DNA of 64,000 bases from Candidatus Helarchaeota archaeon (lineage in GTDB: Archaea; Asgardarchaeota; Lokiarchaeia; Helarchaeales; RDOG01): positions 30,357 to 94,356 of the forward strand of contig JALGVI010000012.1 of the NCBI GenBank assembly GCA_029838215.1. The letters run 5' to 3'. Positions 7,925 to 16,425 of the stretch are shown piece by piece (position 1 is the first letter of the stretch; each line of letters opens with the position of its first letter). Made by a program: the position numbers and the translations under genes. A model generated the notes under the pieces. It was given only the letters and a program-made list of their open reading frames with translations, had not been told where the DNA came from and made no database searches.

Positions 7925-9139
7925 ATGAGCGTTATTCCGATGCATGACTTTTTTGAAGAAATTAAAGAAGAAAAAACATTGACGATGACGGGAAATTATG
8001 CGGTGGCAGGCGCAGTTACGCAGACAGAGCCAGATGTTATTTGTGCTTTTCCCATTACGCCTCAGACACAATCAGTAGAAGGACTAAGCGACGTGGTTAA
8101 TCATGGACGTTTAAAAGCGGCATTTGTGAATGTCGAAAGTGAACTGGCAGCCATTTCATACATTACTGCCGCCGTTATTGCAGGAGCTCGCGGCTTTACG
8201 GCGACGGCTTCTCAAGGATATCTATTAATGCACGAAGGACTCCCCATGGCAGTTGGATGGCGAGCACCGATATACATGCTCATCTCAAACCGCGCGTGGA
8301 ATGCCCCTAACCTGAGTATTTGGAACAGTTGGGAAGTCACGCTGGCAGATCACGGCTGGAACAAGATTTTTTCAGAAAACGTCCAAGAAACTTATGATGC
8401 AGCAATTCTTAGTTGCATGATATCAGAAAAAACACTTTTTCCGACCTGTTTCTGTCATGATGGGTTTATCATTTCCCATTCGGCACAAAAATTCAAGGCA
8501 ATCCCTGACGAGACCGTGAAGAAACTCACACCTCGCCGACCCAGGCATACCGTGCGAACGGATAATCCCGGCTGTTGGGGAGGTATAGTCACACCGGATT
8601 ACTTCATGGAACAACGTCGCGCCTTGGATTTGGCAAAGAAAGATGTCCCTAAAGAAATCGATGCAATGTTTGACCTGTTTGCGAAGGAAACGGGAAGAAA
8701 ATATTCGTCAATTGAAACCTTTAACATTGAAAAGGCGAAAACCGCAATAGTCACGATGGGTTCCATGTGCGGAACGATAAAACAATGGATGCGAAATGTT
8801 CCCGATATCGGACTCATCAAGATACGAACTTATCGTCCATTTCCTAGCGAAAGACTACGAAAAATTATTGAAGATAATAAAATTGAAAAATTGATAGTGC
8901 TTGAGAAAAATGATGCACCGGGCGCGCCCGTACCTCAAGTCACGCAAACGATCCTCCCCGTAACTTATCCGCTCGGCACGATCGTTCATTCTTTTATACC
9001 CGGGCTCGGTGGAAGAGACGTGACTGTTGATGAGCTTAATGCTGCAAAGAAACGAATGGAAAAGATTAACGACATGAAAGGAGACCTGTACGAATACTTG
9101 GGTGTCCGAATAAAACAAGGAGTGATTGAAGGAGAGTAG
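7925..9139 (+). CDS. porA: 2-oxoacid:ferredoxin oxidoreductase (pyruvate synthase-type), alpha subunit
   Basis: 404 residues in the normal domain order of PorA: an N-terminal pyrimidine-binding domain (GNYAVAGAVTQTEPDVICAFPITPQT, NVESELAAISYITAAVIAGARGFTATASQG) and a C-terminal domain (AIVTMGSMCGTIKQW, IKIRTYRPFPSERLRKII, VLEKNDAPGAP). With the beta subunit it would oxidise pyruvate or a related 2-oxoacid with CoA and ferredoxin. Gamma and delta subunits, usually in the same operon, are not next to it. The beta gene follows after four bases. The substrate (pyruvate against branched-chain oxoacid) is not settled by the sequence. Confidence 0.9.
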   Translation: MSVIPMHDFFEEIKEEKTLTMTGNYAVAGAVTQTEPDVICAFPITPQTQSVEGLSDVVNHGRLKAAFVNVESELAAISYITAAVIAGARGFTATASQGYLLMHEGLPMAVGWRAPIYMLISNRAWNAPNLSIWNSWEVTLADHGWNKIFSENVQETYDAAILSCMISEKTLFPTCFCHDGFIISHSAQKFKAIPDETVKKLTPRRPRHTVRTDNPGCWGGIVTPDYFMEQRRALDLAKKDVPKEIDAMFDLFAKETGRKYSSIETFNIEKAKTAIVTMGSMCGTIKQWMRNVPDIGLIKIRTYRPFPSERLRKIIEDNKIEKLIVLEKNDAPGAPVPQVTQTILPVTYPLGTIVHSFIPGLGGRDVTVDELNAAKKRMEKINDMKGDLYEYLGVRIKQGVIEGE

Positions 9140-9143
9140 AACA

Positions 9144-10250
9144 ATGTCTTTAGAACAAAAATTTAAAGCTCGAGTCATTAAAGTCAAGGACATCCTTTCT
9201 TGGAAAACCAATAACTACCTGCTTTATTTCAACTATGATAATGAAGCATTCATGAACACGGGGATTCAAGAATCCGGTTCGACACCCTTTGGAGCTTCCA
9301 CGACAACAGGACCTGCAGGAAAAGCCATTCCGGGAAAGATTGGCATGAAACAAGACATCATAGAAGGATTTGCTTTTCTCGGCATGCAATCTGCATTCCT
9401 TGCTACGGCCTCAACCGCTTATCCTGCAGATTTTATCGGAAAAGTCGTCGAAGCATTAAAAACACCAGGAGCCGCTTTCATTCAGGTCTTGGCATCATGC
9501 GACCGCGGATGGCGCCATCCGATTAACATCTCCAATAAGGTGAACAAGCTTGCAGTAGATTCTGGTTTCTGGCCTTTATACACGATTCGCGTTAAAAATG
9601 GGCGTCCCACGTATGCACTGAATAAAAAGATAAATTATGATACGATGGAAGAAAAACTCATTGAATACTTGAACCTCATGGGACGTTTCCGTCACTTGGT
9701 TAAACCTGAATTCAAGGAACAAACAATACCTTTAGTTATTGATGCAGTCAAGGCGCGTGCTGATAATGTCATTAAACTAGTTAATACATTCGGTAATCCA
9801 GAACATCAACTAGAAACATACACCGTGAACTTCAAGGAGATTCCGCCACAAGAGATCTTGAATCCAGGACATGGACTATGTCAGGGCTGTGGGTGCGGCA
9901 TGGCTTTAAATCAATTATCTCTTGCAGCTCATTGGGTCGCAGGAAAAAATATCATCGTGACCAATAACACGTCATGTTCTGAAGTCTCATTCTCGAAAGA
10001 TGATGTTCCTAATTATAAAGTGCCTTGGGTTCACCACTTGTTTGAAACATGTGCCACGACCGGCGATGCCATTGCAACAACATACAGGATCTTAAAAGCA
10101 AAAGGTCTCTACAAAGGAGAAATCCCAAGAGTGATCGCCATTGGTGGAGATGGCTCCACTTATGATATAGGATTTCAATTTCTAAAAGCAGCACTTCATC
10201 GAGCCGGAACATTTGGCATCATGAACCCACTCATCAAGGACATTAGCTGA
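9144..10250 (+). CDS. porB: 2-oxoacid:ferredoxin oxidoreductase beta subunit, circularly permuted
   Basis: 368 residues from ATG 9144 (GGAGAG seven bases upstream). All parts of PorB are present but in swapped order. Residues ~25-190 are what is normally the C-terminal half: YFNYDNEAFMNTGIQ (NYDN at 30-33), TPFGASTTTGPAGK, ASC119DRGW, then MGRFRHLVKPEF. Residues ~230-355 are what is normally the N-terminal half: EILNPGHGLCQGCGCGMALN (C246, C249), NNTSC278SEV, PWVHHLFETCA, and GGDGSTYDIGFQFLKAALHR (GDG at 335-337). The thiamine-diphosphate/Mg motif GDG...N is thus cut, with GDG at the end and its Asn near the start. All four cluster cysteines survive. A linker of about 40 residues joins the halves. 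Confidence 0.85.
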   Translation: MSLEQKFKARVIKVKDILSWKTNNYLLYFNYDNEAFMNTGIQESGSTPFGASTTTGPAGKAIPGKIGMKQDIIEGFAFLGMQSAFLATASTAYPADFIGKVVEALKTPGAAFIQVLASCDRGWRHPINISNKVNKLAVDSGFWPLYTIRVKNGRPTYALNKKINYDTMEEKLIEYLNLMGRFRHLVKPEFKEQTIPLVIDAVKARADNVIKLVNTFGNPEHQLETYTVNFKEIPPQEILNPGHGLCQGCGCGMALNQLSLAAHWVAGKNIIVTNNTSCSEVSFSKDDVPNYKVPWVHHLFETCATTGDAIATTYRILKAKGLYKGEIPRVIAIGGDGSTYDIGFQFLKAALHRAGTFGIMNPLIKDIS

Positions 10251-10287
10251 AAATCTGTCCATATTTTCATTTTTTTTCCTTTTTCTC

Positions 10288-10671
10288 TTGGTTTTATCAT
10301 TCAATAAACTTAAAATCCTAGATAGTGGCATATTTCTTACTAGTTCAAATCAGATGTTCCGGTTAGGAGGATTGAGACTTTTGCCGTTCGTGAGAAGAGG
10401 TCGAAAAATTAGCGTTGGATCGCATCACCAACATTTACTGTTAGACATGAGCGATAAAAGAAATTGGAAATTTCTACTGAAATTACATGAGCTTGGACAC
10501 ATCATAGTGACTTACTTTGACTACGATGCAAAAAAAGAAATCTTAAAGGATCTTTATCTTTCGGTGACGATTCATGGCGAAACTTATTGGACATCTCAAT
10601 TTAAGAAAAAAGAATTGAAGGAGTTCATTGATTTCCTAAAAGCGAACGAAATAGATCTCATATACATCTAA
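10288..10671 (+). CDS. Hypothetical protein, ~127 residues
   Basis: Not recognised. The first in-frame start is TTG 10288; an ATG at 10354 (MFRLGGLRLLPF) would give 105 residues. The C-terminal part looks like a compact alpha/beta domain ending in an acidic helix (KKELKEFIDFLKANEIDLIYI). No cofactor motif or membrane segment is visible. It sits 38 bases after porB and 15 bases before the M28 peptidase gene, all on the same strand. Confidence 0.5.
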   Translation: MVLSFNKLKILDSGIFLTSSNQMFRLGGLRLLPFVRRGRKISVGSHHQHLLLDMSDKRNWKFLLKLHELGHIIVTYFDYDAKKEILKDLYLSVTIHGETYWTSQFKKKELKEFIDFLKANEIDLIYI

Positions 10672-10686
10672 CAAGGAAGATTTTCA

Positions 10687-11964
10687 ATGAATTTCGGTCA
10701 AGACGAACAAATAAATAAAAAACAAATACTTGATTTTGCCACGAACCTGAGCTTTCCAAGAAGGAATGGCTCCGAAGGGAATCTCAAAGCACGAGAATTG
10801 TTGAAGTCTTGGTTTTCGGATCTCGGTTTCAAGAACATCAATACAGAATCATTCAAATGGAATCCTCGAATTCGGCCATTATATTTTCGTTTTTTTACGG
10901 TCCCTTTAACCATTCTAATGTTCGTGGAAGTCATTACCATTATCGAGTTGATTTTTCTCCTTGTTTTCTCGGGGATTTTTACCATTCAATTAATTTGTGA
11001 GTTCACAACGGGTTGTACCATCATGATCTTGATGATAATCCTGTTTTCATTCGGACATGTTCTCACGAAATTGGCTTTTCTACACCGCGAAAGATATTTT
11101 TCATCGAAATTACGGGATGCCCAGAACATCTCAGTTGAGATTGCGGCAGAGGAAAAGCCGAAATCTAGATTGGTCATCATCGGCGCGCATTATGATAGCA
11201 TAAACACGCGTTTCGGAGATATGACGAACATAATTTTATATTTGGGTAGGTTTGCGGGTGTTTTTTTTGTTTCAATTCTCACGTTAATCTTGCCATTCGT
11301 AACGATGATCCTGCAATTCTTCCAGTTGATGTCCGTTTCCATCATTCTCAACACGATTCTTCTCATTATCGTCTTATATGCCGGATTCTCATTAATGGTG
11401 AGTTTTTTCAACACTCTTCATAATAAAAGTGAAGGGGCCATTGATAATGCATCTGGAGTTGCAGTCGTCCTAGGCTGTGCAGCATGGTTAAAGAAAAACC
11501 CACCAGCAACCGTAGACGTGATTTGTGTCCTATTTGATGTTGAAGAAGAAGGGTTGATCGGTTCGATGCATTTTGCAAGCAATAATTTGAATAAATTCGA
11601 GAAATATGGCATTGAAAAGGTTCACATGATTTGCTTGGATGGTCCTGGCTCGAAAGGAAAGCTTGGATTTTCCGGCTCCTTTGGTTTCCCGATCAAAACT
11701 ACGACAGACCGCGGAATTATCAATGAATTACAGCAAGAGGCCAACAAACTTCGGTACCAAACGAGAAAAATATGGTTTCCTTATGGTGGCTCCGATCACG
11801 TTCCATTTGGCATGTTGAAAATAGACTCCTGCCATTTCTTCTCCACGTCCATCGTCTCGAACACCATATCTGATAAAAAAGAGCTTCTTAATGAGGAAAA
11901 CCTGTTTCGTGCAACTAACATCGTGATCAATTACATTAGAGAACTGGATTCAGGCGAAATTTAG
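10687..11964 (+). CDS. M28-family zinc peptidase with membrane segments
   Basis: 425 residues. M28 metal ligands are visible in order: H in IIGAHYDS (~164), D in GAIDNASGVAVVLG (~251), the EE pair in VLFDVEEEGLIGSMHF (~287), and H in GGSDHVPFGM. The N-terminal region has two hydrophobic segments (residues ~70-125), and two more lie between the first His and the Asp (~190-245), so the peptidase core is threaded by membrane segments, as in ER-type M28 aminopeptidases. Likely an aminopeptidase facing the membrane surface. GGAAGA-like site precedes ATG 10687. Confidence 0.82.
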   Translation: MNFGQDEQINKKQILDFATNLSFPRRNGSEGNLKARELLKSWFSDLGFKNINTESFKWNPRIRPLYFRFFTVPLTILMFVEVITIIELIFLLVFSGIFTIQLICEFTTGCTIMILMIILFSFGHVLTKLAFLHRERYFSSKLRDAQNISVEIAAEEKPKSRLVIIGAHYDSINTRFGDMTNIILYLGRFAGVFFVSILTLILPFVTMILQFFQLMSVSIILNTILLIIVLYAGFSLMVSFFNTLHNKSEGAIDNASGVAVVLGCAAWLKKNPPATVDVICVLFDVEEEGLIGSMHFASNNLNKFEKYGIEKVHMICLDGPGSKGKLGFSGSFGFPIKTTTDRGIINELQQEANKLRYQTRKIWFPYGGSDHVPFGMLKIDSCHFFSTSIVSNTISDKKELLNEENLFRATNIVINYIRELDSGEI

Positions 11965-12098
11965 CCAATAAACGCGCATTTTAATCAACAAATAAAAAAT
12001 TCGAGAAAAAAAATATATATCATGCAAGGCAAAAGATTTTCTGAAAGATTTTCTGATAATTAAAAAGAAATAGAGTCTAAAAAGTCGGTGAGTTTTTC

Positions 12099-12890
12099 AT
12101 GCCCGTACAAAGTAATGGTTTCATATTTCTGGTTCATTTTCCCATCATGATAGTCGAATTAATAATATCCATAATGTTTTTCGCCCTTTCTTTCATAATC
12201 CTTAATAAATGGAGAGAAAGGAGAACGGTAGCGACGCTTTATTTGTCTCTCGCACTATTCGCGTTGTCGGCTGCAATTTTTATTGCTTTTACAGGATTAG
12301 CAAGTTGGTATTTTACGTGGGTATTGGCTCTTTATTCATACGTGCCGAGCACGATTTATTATCGGATGAGCCTTCCTCTCGGTTACACGTTAGTCATCGT
12401 CTATGATGCATTTCTATTCCTATTTACCATCCAAATTTTCCTTGGTGGGAGGCAAAAGCTTGCCATTCCTGTCTTGATTATTGGGGTTCTTTTAATCATG
12501 CTACTTTTCCTGCCAAATAACTATTACGGTGTTGAACGGCTCCCTACAGATCCGCCATCGATCCGCACCATCGTTCAAGGTTTATACTTGCTCTACAACG
12601 TTGCGATTTTCGGTATCTTGGGTTTAAAATCATATAAAGCATCCAGAGATGCTGGAGAGAAAGTAAGTCGCGTGGGTTTCCAAACCATTGCAATGAGCCA
12701 GGTGATAAACATATCGATTTTTGTATTTTTCCTGATGGATGCCATCGTGATCCTCTTGATTCCCTTTAGTCCGGGATATTCCTTTTTCATTTATCTCGCT
12801 TGGATTTTCGCCTTTATTGCAGGATTTTTCGTATATTTAGGCTATATCCTTCCTCCGTGGTTTAGAAAATTGATCTCGAAAGAATCTTGA
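12099..12890 (+). CDS. Seven-segment membrane protein, unknown
   Basis: 263 residues with about seven strongly hydrophobic stretches spread evenly across the sequence and short charged loops (NKWRERR, KSYKASRDAGEKVSR). Weakly similar in layout to the membrane protein at 45984-46769 (both are ~260 residues, seven segments). No family assigned. A GGTGAG site lies a few bases upstream of the ATG. Confidence 0.6.
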   Translation: MPVQSNGFIFLVHFPIMIVELIISIMFFALSFIILNKWRERRTVATLYLSLALFALSAAIFIAFTGLASWYFTWVLALYSYVPSTIYYRMSLPLGYTLVIVYDAFLFLFTIQIFLGGRQKLAIPVLIIGVLLIMLLFLPNNYYGVERLPTDPPSIRTIVQGLYLLYNVAIFGILGLKSYKASRDAGEKVSRVGFQTIAMSQVINISIFVFFLMDAIVILLIPFSPGYSFFIYLAWIFAFIAGFFVYLGYILPPWFRKLISKES

Positions 12891-12955
12891 AGAATGAACT
12901 GAAAAGAATGATTTCTTAGTCAGTATATTTTTATACTATAGAATACTAGTAAATC

Positions 12956-13246
12956 ATGATGTCCGTTGTCAAGATAACAAAAAAGAAAAATTTAGAGAAA
13001 TTGCTTGCAAGGATAACTCTGCGTCTTGGACGAAAGCCAACGCAACAAGAAGTGTTAGATTATTGCGTGGAATTGGGCGAGGAACATATTGAGGAGCTCA
13101 TTCAAAAAATTAGTCCGGGTCCAATCCTTGACGATGAAAAGATTGACAGGATTGTAAATTTAAGAAAAGAATTGGCGAAACTGGAGTGGCAAAAGCCAAA
13201 CAGTGAAGAATTTCTGAGTGAAGATGATGCTGATTTATACTATTAA
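12956..13246 (+). CDS. VapB-like antitoxin candidate
   Basis: 96 residues, charged and helical (KKNLEKLLARITLRLGRKPTQQEVLDYCVELGEEHIEEL), with an acidic C-terminus. Placement immediately before a PIN-domain gene (stop 13246, next start 13252) and its size fit a VapB-type antitoxin that would bind and block the toxin. The fold (ribbon-helix-helix or other) is not clear from sequence. Upstream, TTTTTATACTATAG (about 12928-12941) could be a TATA box. Confidence 0.6.
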   Translation: MMSVVKITKKKNLEKLLARITLRLGRKPTQQEVLDYCVELGEEHIEELIQKISPGPILDDEKIDRIVNLRKELAKLEWQKPNSEEFLSEDDADLYY

Positions 13247-13251
13247 AGTGA

Positions 13252-13683
13252 ATGACCATGGGAATCTTTTTGGACACAGGATTTTATATTGGGTTGGTCG
13301 ATCCCAAGGACAAGCATTATCATCGGAGCTTGGAGCTGTTACATGAGTTAAAATCAGGAGAATACGGACAAATTTATACATCAACCCTTGTCATGGGAGA
13401 AACAGCGACTTTAGTTGGAATTCGAACAAATCGACACCCTAAGGCAATGAACTCAATTCGAAATCTCTTTTCAGGATCCGAGAAGCTTGCTATTATCTTA
13501 AGGTTTGGAGATGACCTTGAAGAAGACACGTGGAAATTATTTCACAGGATAAATACAACCAAAAAATCAAAATTCGTGAGCTTTGTAGATTGTGCAAACA
13601 TAGTAACTTGCAAACGATATTCAATTGAAAATATAATAGCTTTTGACGAGCATTTTGATGGTTGGTTGACAAGAATTCATTAA
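13252..13683 (+). CDS. PIN-domain ribonuclease toxin (VapC-like)
   Basis: 143 residues with the PIN acidic residues: D in IFLDTGFYIGLVD near the start, E in LVMGETATLVG (~45), and D in SFVDCANIVTCKRY (~115), followed by IIAFDEHFDGW (last Asp). PIN toxins cut RNA; this one is paired with the small upstream gene as a VapBC-like module. A start at ATG 13258 (MGIFLDTG) is equally possible. Gap to the next gene is about 120 bases. Confidence 0.82.
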   Translation: MTMGIFLDTGFYIGLVDPKDKHYHRSLELLHELKSGEYGQIYTSTLVMGETATLVGIRTNRHPKAMNSIRNLFSGSEKLAIILRFGDDLEEDTWKLFHRINTTKKSKFVSFVDCANIVTCKRYSIENIIAFDEHFDGWLTRIH

Positions 13684-13803
13684 ACGTGGTTAATTTTACG
13701 AAGATTGTGTGCGATTTCATCGATTACTTCTTTTTTTTTGATGCAAGTATTTGTAGAAAACTATTTGAAGAACGTATCATATTTAAACTAAAATGAAAAT
13801 TAA

Positions 13804-14403
13804 ATGAATTTTACAAGGAAATCTTTGAAAATGAGTTCAATCAAGGACCGCATTGGAAAAATCGTATTGCCCGGTGAAAAAATCGGGGTGATCGAGCAAT
13901 TTCTTCCGGGTGAAGGCACGTATGAAGAAGATGGAATAATATACGCTAGTTTAATCGGATCTCTCAAATTAAATAAACGAGAGCGTGTTGTAAGCGTTGA
14001 GCCCGAAAAGGATACACCACTTCCAAGGGATGGGGATGTCGTTATTGGTCGCGTGGATACGCTGAAAAAACAATCCGTGGTGGTGTATGTAAACGATGCT
14101 CGGAGCTTGCAACCGCGAGCTAATTATGAAGCATCCATACACGTGTCAAATGTTTCCAGGGATTACATTGAGAATATATCTGATGCTTTTAAACCGTACG
14201 ATCTAGTGCGTTGTCGGCTAATACGAACGGATAGCTTTCCATTTCAGGCCGTCACCGATGAAAAAAATCTAGGCGTCATCCTCGCATTTTGTAGCATTTG
14301 TGGTGAAAAACTGGCATGGAAAGGCAATCGTCTCGTCTGTTCAAATTGTAGAAATATTGAACAAAGAAAAGTCGCAAGCGATTACGGAAGGATGCAATTA
14401 TAA
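13804..14403 (+). CDS. csl4: Exosome complex RNA-binding subunit Csl4
   Basis: 199 residues (190 if the ATG at 13831 is used). Domain order fits archaeal Csl4: N-terminal domain with KIVLPGEKIGVIEQFLPGEGTYEEDGIIYA, a central S1 domain (GDVVIGRVDTLKKQSVVVYV ... EASIHVSNVSRDYI ... DLVRCRLI), and a C-terminal zinc ribbon (CSICGEKLAWKGNRLVCSNC). Csl4 caps the RNase PH ring of the archaeal exosome and feeds RNA and DnaG. No other exosome genes are in the window. Convergent with the radical SAM gene. Confidence 0.93.
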   Translation: MNFTRKSLKMSSIKDRIGKIVLPGEKIGVIEQFLPGEGTYEEDGIIYASLIGSLKLNKRERVVSVEPEKDTPLPRDGDVVIGRVDTLKKQSVVVYVNDARSLQPRANYEASIHVSNVSRDYIENISDAFKPYDLVRCRLIRTDSFPFQAVTDEKNLGVILAFCSICGEKLAWKGNRLVCSNCRNIEQRKVASDYGRMQL

Positions 14404-14439
14404 GGAAAAATACGGCTTACGGGATTTTGCAATTTGGAT

Positions 14440-15798
14440 TCACCCAATAAGGCGTCCTGTAAAAATGTTATTTTTGGTTCGCTCGATTTTAATGCGCACC
14501 GTGGAACCGACCTTCTTTTTTCCGTCAATGATCTGAATTATTCGATTTCGGGCAACTGCAAGTATTTCTCCTTTGATTCGACCGAGAGCTTTTATTTCTG
14601 CCATGACGACTTCACCTTTTCGAAAAGGTTTGGGCAATTCCTTGCGTTTTACCATGTTAAAATCTCTTTTCTTATCAAGGATTAGGCTTGAAATTGCGTG
14701 TTTTTGTTCCAATTCGTGCAAGAAATCGTGAAATTCTTCCCACGACCATGGCTTGATTCCTTTAACTTTACGTGAAAGAGGATAGATGAGATAATTTTGG
14801 ATACCAAGAGGTGCTTTATAGAAACGTCCTAGCCCCATTTTTTTTAAATATTGGATGATTTCATTCATATCATCCACGTTCACCCTCGGAACCACGATAG
14901 GAGAAACATGAAGCTTAATCTTCGTTCTTAAGATGATATCAATTAATTTTTTCACGTGTTCGATGTCGTAGTTGGAAGTTCCAGCTAATGCTCGTGCCTT
15001 TCTGGGATTTAAACAATTCAAACTCAAATTTATTCGTGTCAAACCTGCTTTTTCGAGAGCCAGCACGCCATCTTCATCAAGAAGGATGCCATTTGTCTGC
15101 AATGAAATTTCTTCAATACCTTCAATCGAGTTTAATCGCGTGATTAATTCCGCCAAATAAGGATATGTTGTTGGTTCTCCTTGTCCTGAAAGGTGAATTT
15201 CTAAACCACGTGGTCCAAGAAACTCAACGATTTTTTGAACCTCTTGGAATAAATAATCCGGATCAACCAAATAGTCCATCTGTCTTGATTTAGAATTCTT
15301 TCCCTCATCAACTGAACAAAAAATGCATTGTAGTGGACAACCCGAAATGGGACGGACTTCAATCACGTTTGTACCTCTGACAATAATACCAAAAGCCGTG
15401 TGACCAATGAGCGGGATGCCCGACTTCTCATGAATGTACATCATTGGACGACCCGTATGCGCATTCCACATTCTAGCATTCATTAGCTCTGAAAGAAACC
15501 TCTTAAAAACGGAAATTATCTCTTCTTCACGGAACACCGAGCCTGCAAGGTCAAATTTTAGAAAAAAATCATCGTTTCGCATCTCAACATCAAAGTTAAT
15601 TTTTCCGTGACCGAGTTCCTTCTTTAACCTTCGTAGAAAATATCTTTTATCGACCTCAGTCTCCATTACGTCTTTATATGTAAATCTTATCGTTTCGTCT
15701 AACGAAGCCGTGATTGGCATTGCTTTGGACAGGTTAATCTCGGTCTCATCATTTTGATCTTGAGTTGATTTTTCAGGTTCTGGCATTTTTCTTTCCAA
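14440..15798 (-). CDS. Radical SAM enzyme with C-terminal TRAM domain
   Basis: 452 residues. The 4Fe-4S/SAM motif is C154-x3-C158-x2-C161 (ISGCPLQCIFCSVDEG). Around it is a complete radical SAM barrel (SGQGEPTTYPYLAEL, SLQTNGILLDEDG, LSLNCLNP). The last ~60 residues form a TRAM-like beta barrel (GEVVMAEIKALGRIKGEILA ... GSTVRIKIERTKNNIFTGRLIG), which binds RNA in other proteins. An archaeal family of this architecture is known but its substrate is not. The N-terminal ~130 residues are extra. Convergent with csl4. Confidence 0.85.
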   Translation of the reverse strand: MERKMPEPEKSTQDQNDETEINLSKAMPITASLDETIRFTYKDVMETEVDKRYFLRRLKKELGHGKINFDVEMRNDDFFLKFDLAGSVFREEEIISVFKRFLSELMNARMWNAHTGRPMMYIHEKSGIPLIGHTAFGIIVRGTNVIEVRPISGCPLQCIFCSVDEGKNSKSRQMDYLVDPDYLFQEVQKIVEFLGPRGLEIHLSGQGEPTTYPYLAELITRLNSIEGIEEISLQTNGILLDEDGVLALEKAGLTRINLSLNCLNPRKARALAGTSNYDIEHVKKLIDIILRTKIKLHVSPIVVPRVNVDDMNEIIQYLKKMGLGRFYKAPLGIQNYLIYPLSRKVKGIKPWSWEEFHDFLHELEQKHAISSLILDKKRDFNMVKRKELPKPFRKGEVVMAEIKALGRIKGEILAVARNRIIQIIDGKKKVGSTVRIKIERTKNNIFTGRLIG

Positions 15799-15907
15799 AA
15801 AATGAATCTTGTTTAATCATTCATCGCGAATTCTGCGACTTACAAGTAAATCTCGAATTTCATGTAGAAAAAACTACTCATCGGTTTTGAAAACACGACA
15901 ATTGACA

Positions 15908-16327
15908 TCAGGAATGCAATTCTAATAAATTGGAATTCGTCAAGATCCAAATTACTTGCGAAAATAATAATGTCTTTAGCCAGTTCACGCGGATGTTGTG
16001 GACTTCTAGGTTCTTTTTGATGATTTCACCAAATAAAGATCTTTTTCCGTCCAAGATATCAATCCAGATGTCCTTTGGACCGATTATGGTGAAATCGGAC
16101 GCTGCCGAATAGCCTCTAAAAAATTTTTGGACATCCTTTGTAATGAATAATGAGAATTCTTCATTTTTAGTCCCGTTTATGACCTTGATATTAAGCAGGA
16201 ATAAGAAGCTTGTAAGGGCTTTAGGGAGAGTTTCGAGCAATCGCAAGTTCTGTGTTTTCTTGATGATGTTATAGAAACGTTTTAATTTTTTATTCAGGAG
16301 CATGAGACGCTCTTCGATCTCACTCAA
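15908..16327 (-). CDS. Small protein, possibly SCP2-like lipid-binding fold
   Basis: 139 residues. The middle part (FSLFITKDVQKFFRGYSAAS, then FTIIGPKDIWIDILDGKRSL, then IIKKNLEVHNIRVNW) follows the spacing of SCP2 sterol-carrier domains, where a beta sheet strand is followed by 'dlt-i-g--edl--ll-G-----al--g-l-v-Gd'. This is a pattern impression only. N-terminus is a charged helix. It lies about 100 bases downstream of pelA on the same strand. Confidence 0.45.
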   Translation of the reverse strand: MSEIEERLMLLNKKLKRFYNIIKKTQNLRLLETLPKALTSFLFLLNIKVINGTKNEEFSLFITKDVQKFFRGYSAASDFTIIGPKDIWIDILDGKRSLFGEIIKKNLEVHNIRVNWLKTLLFSQVIWILTNSNLLELHS

Positions 16328-16425
16328 TTCATTTCCCTACAAGTTTTTTTATAGTCCTTTATGGAACAAGATGAAATTCAATCGCCTAGACTTTATTATC
16401 TGAAACATAAATTTAAAATATCTGA

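Noticed and set aside
12030..12060. Short direct repeat AGATTTTCTGA twice
   Set aside because: Only 11 bases in an AT-rich spacer; likely chance.
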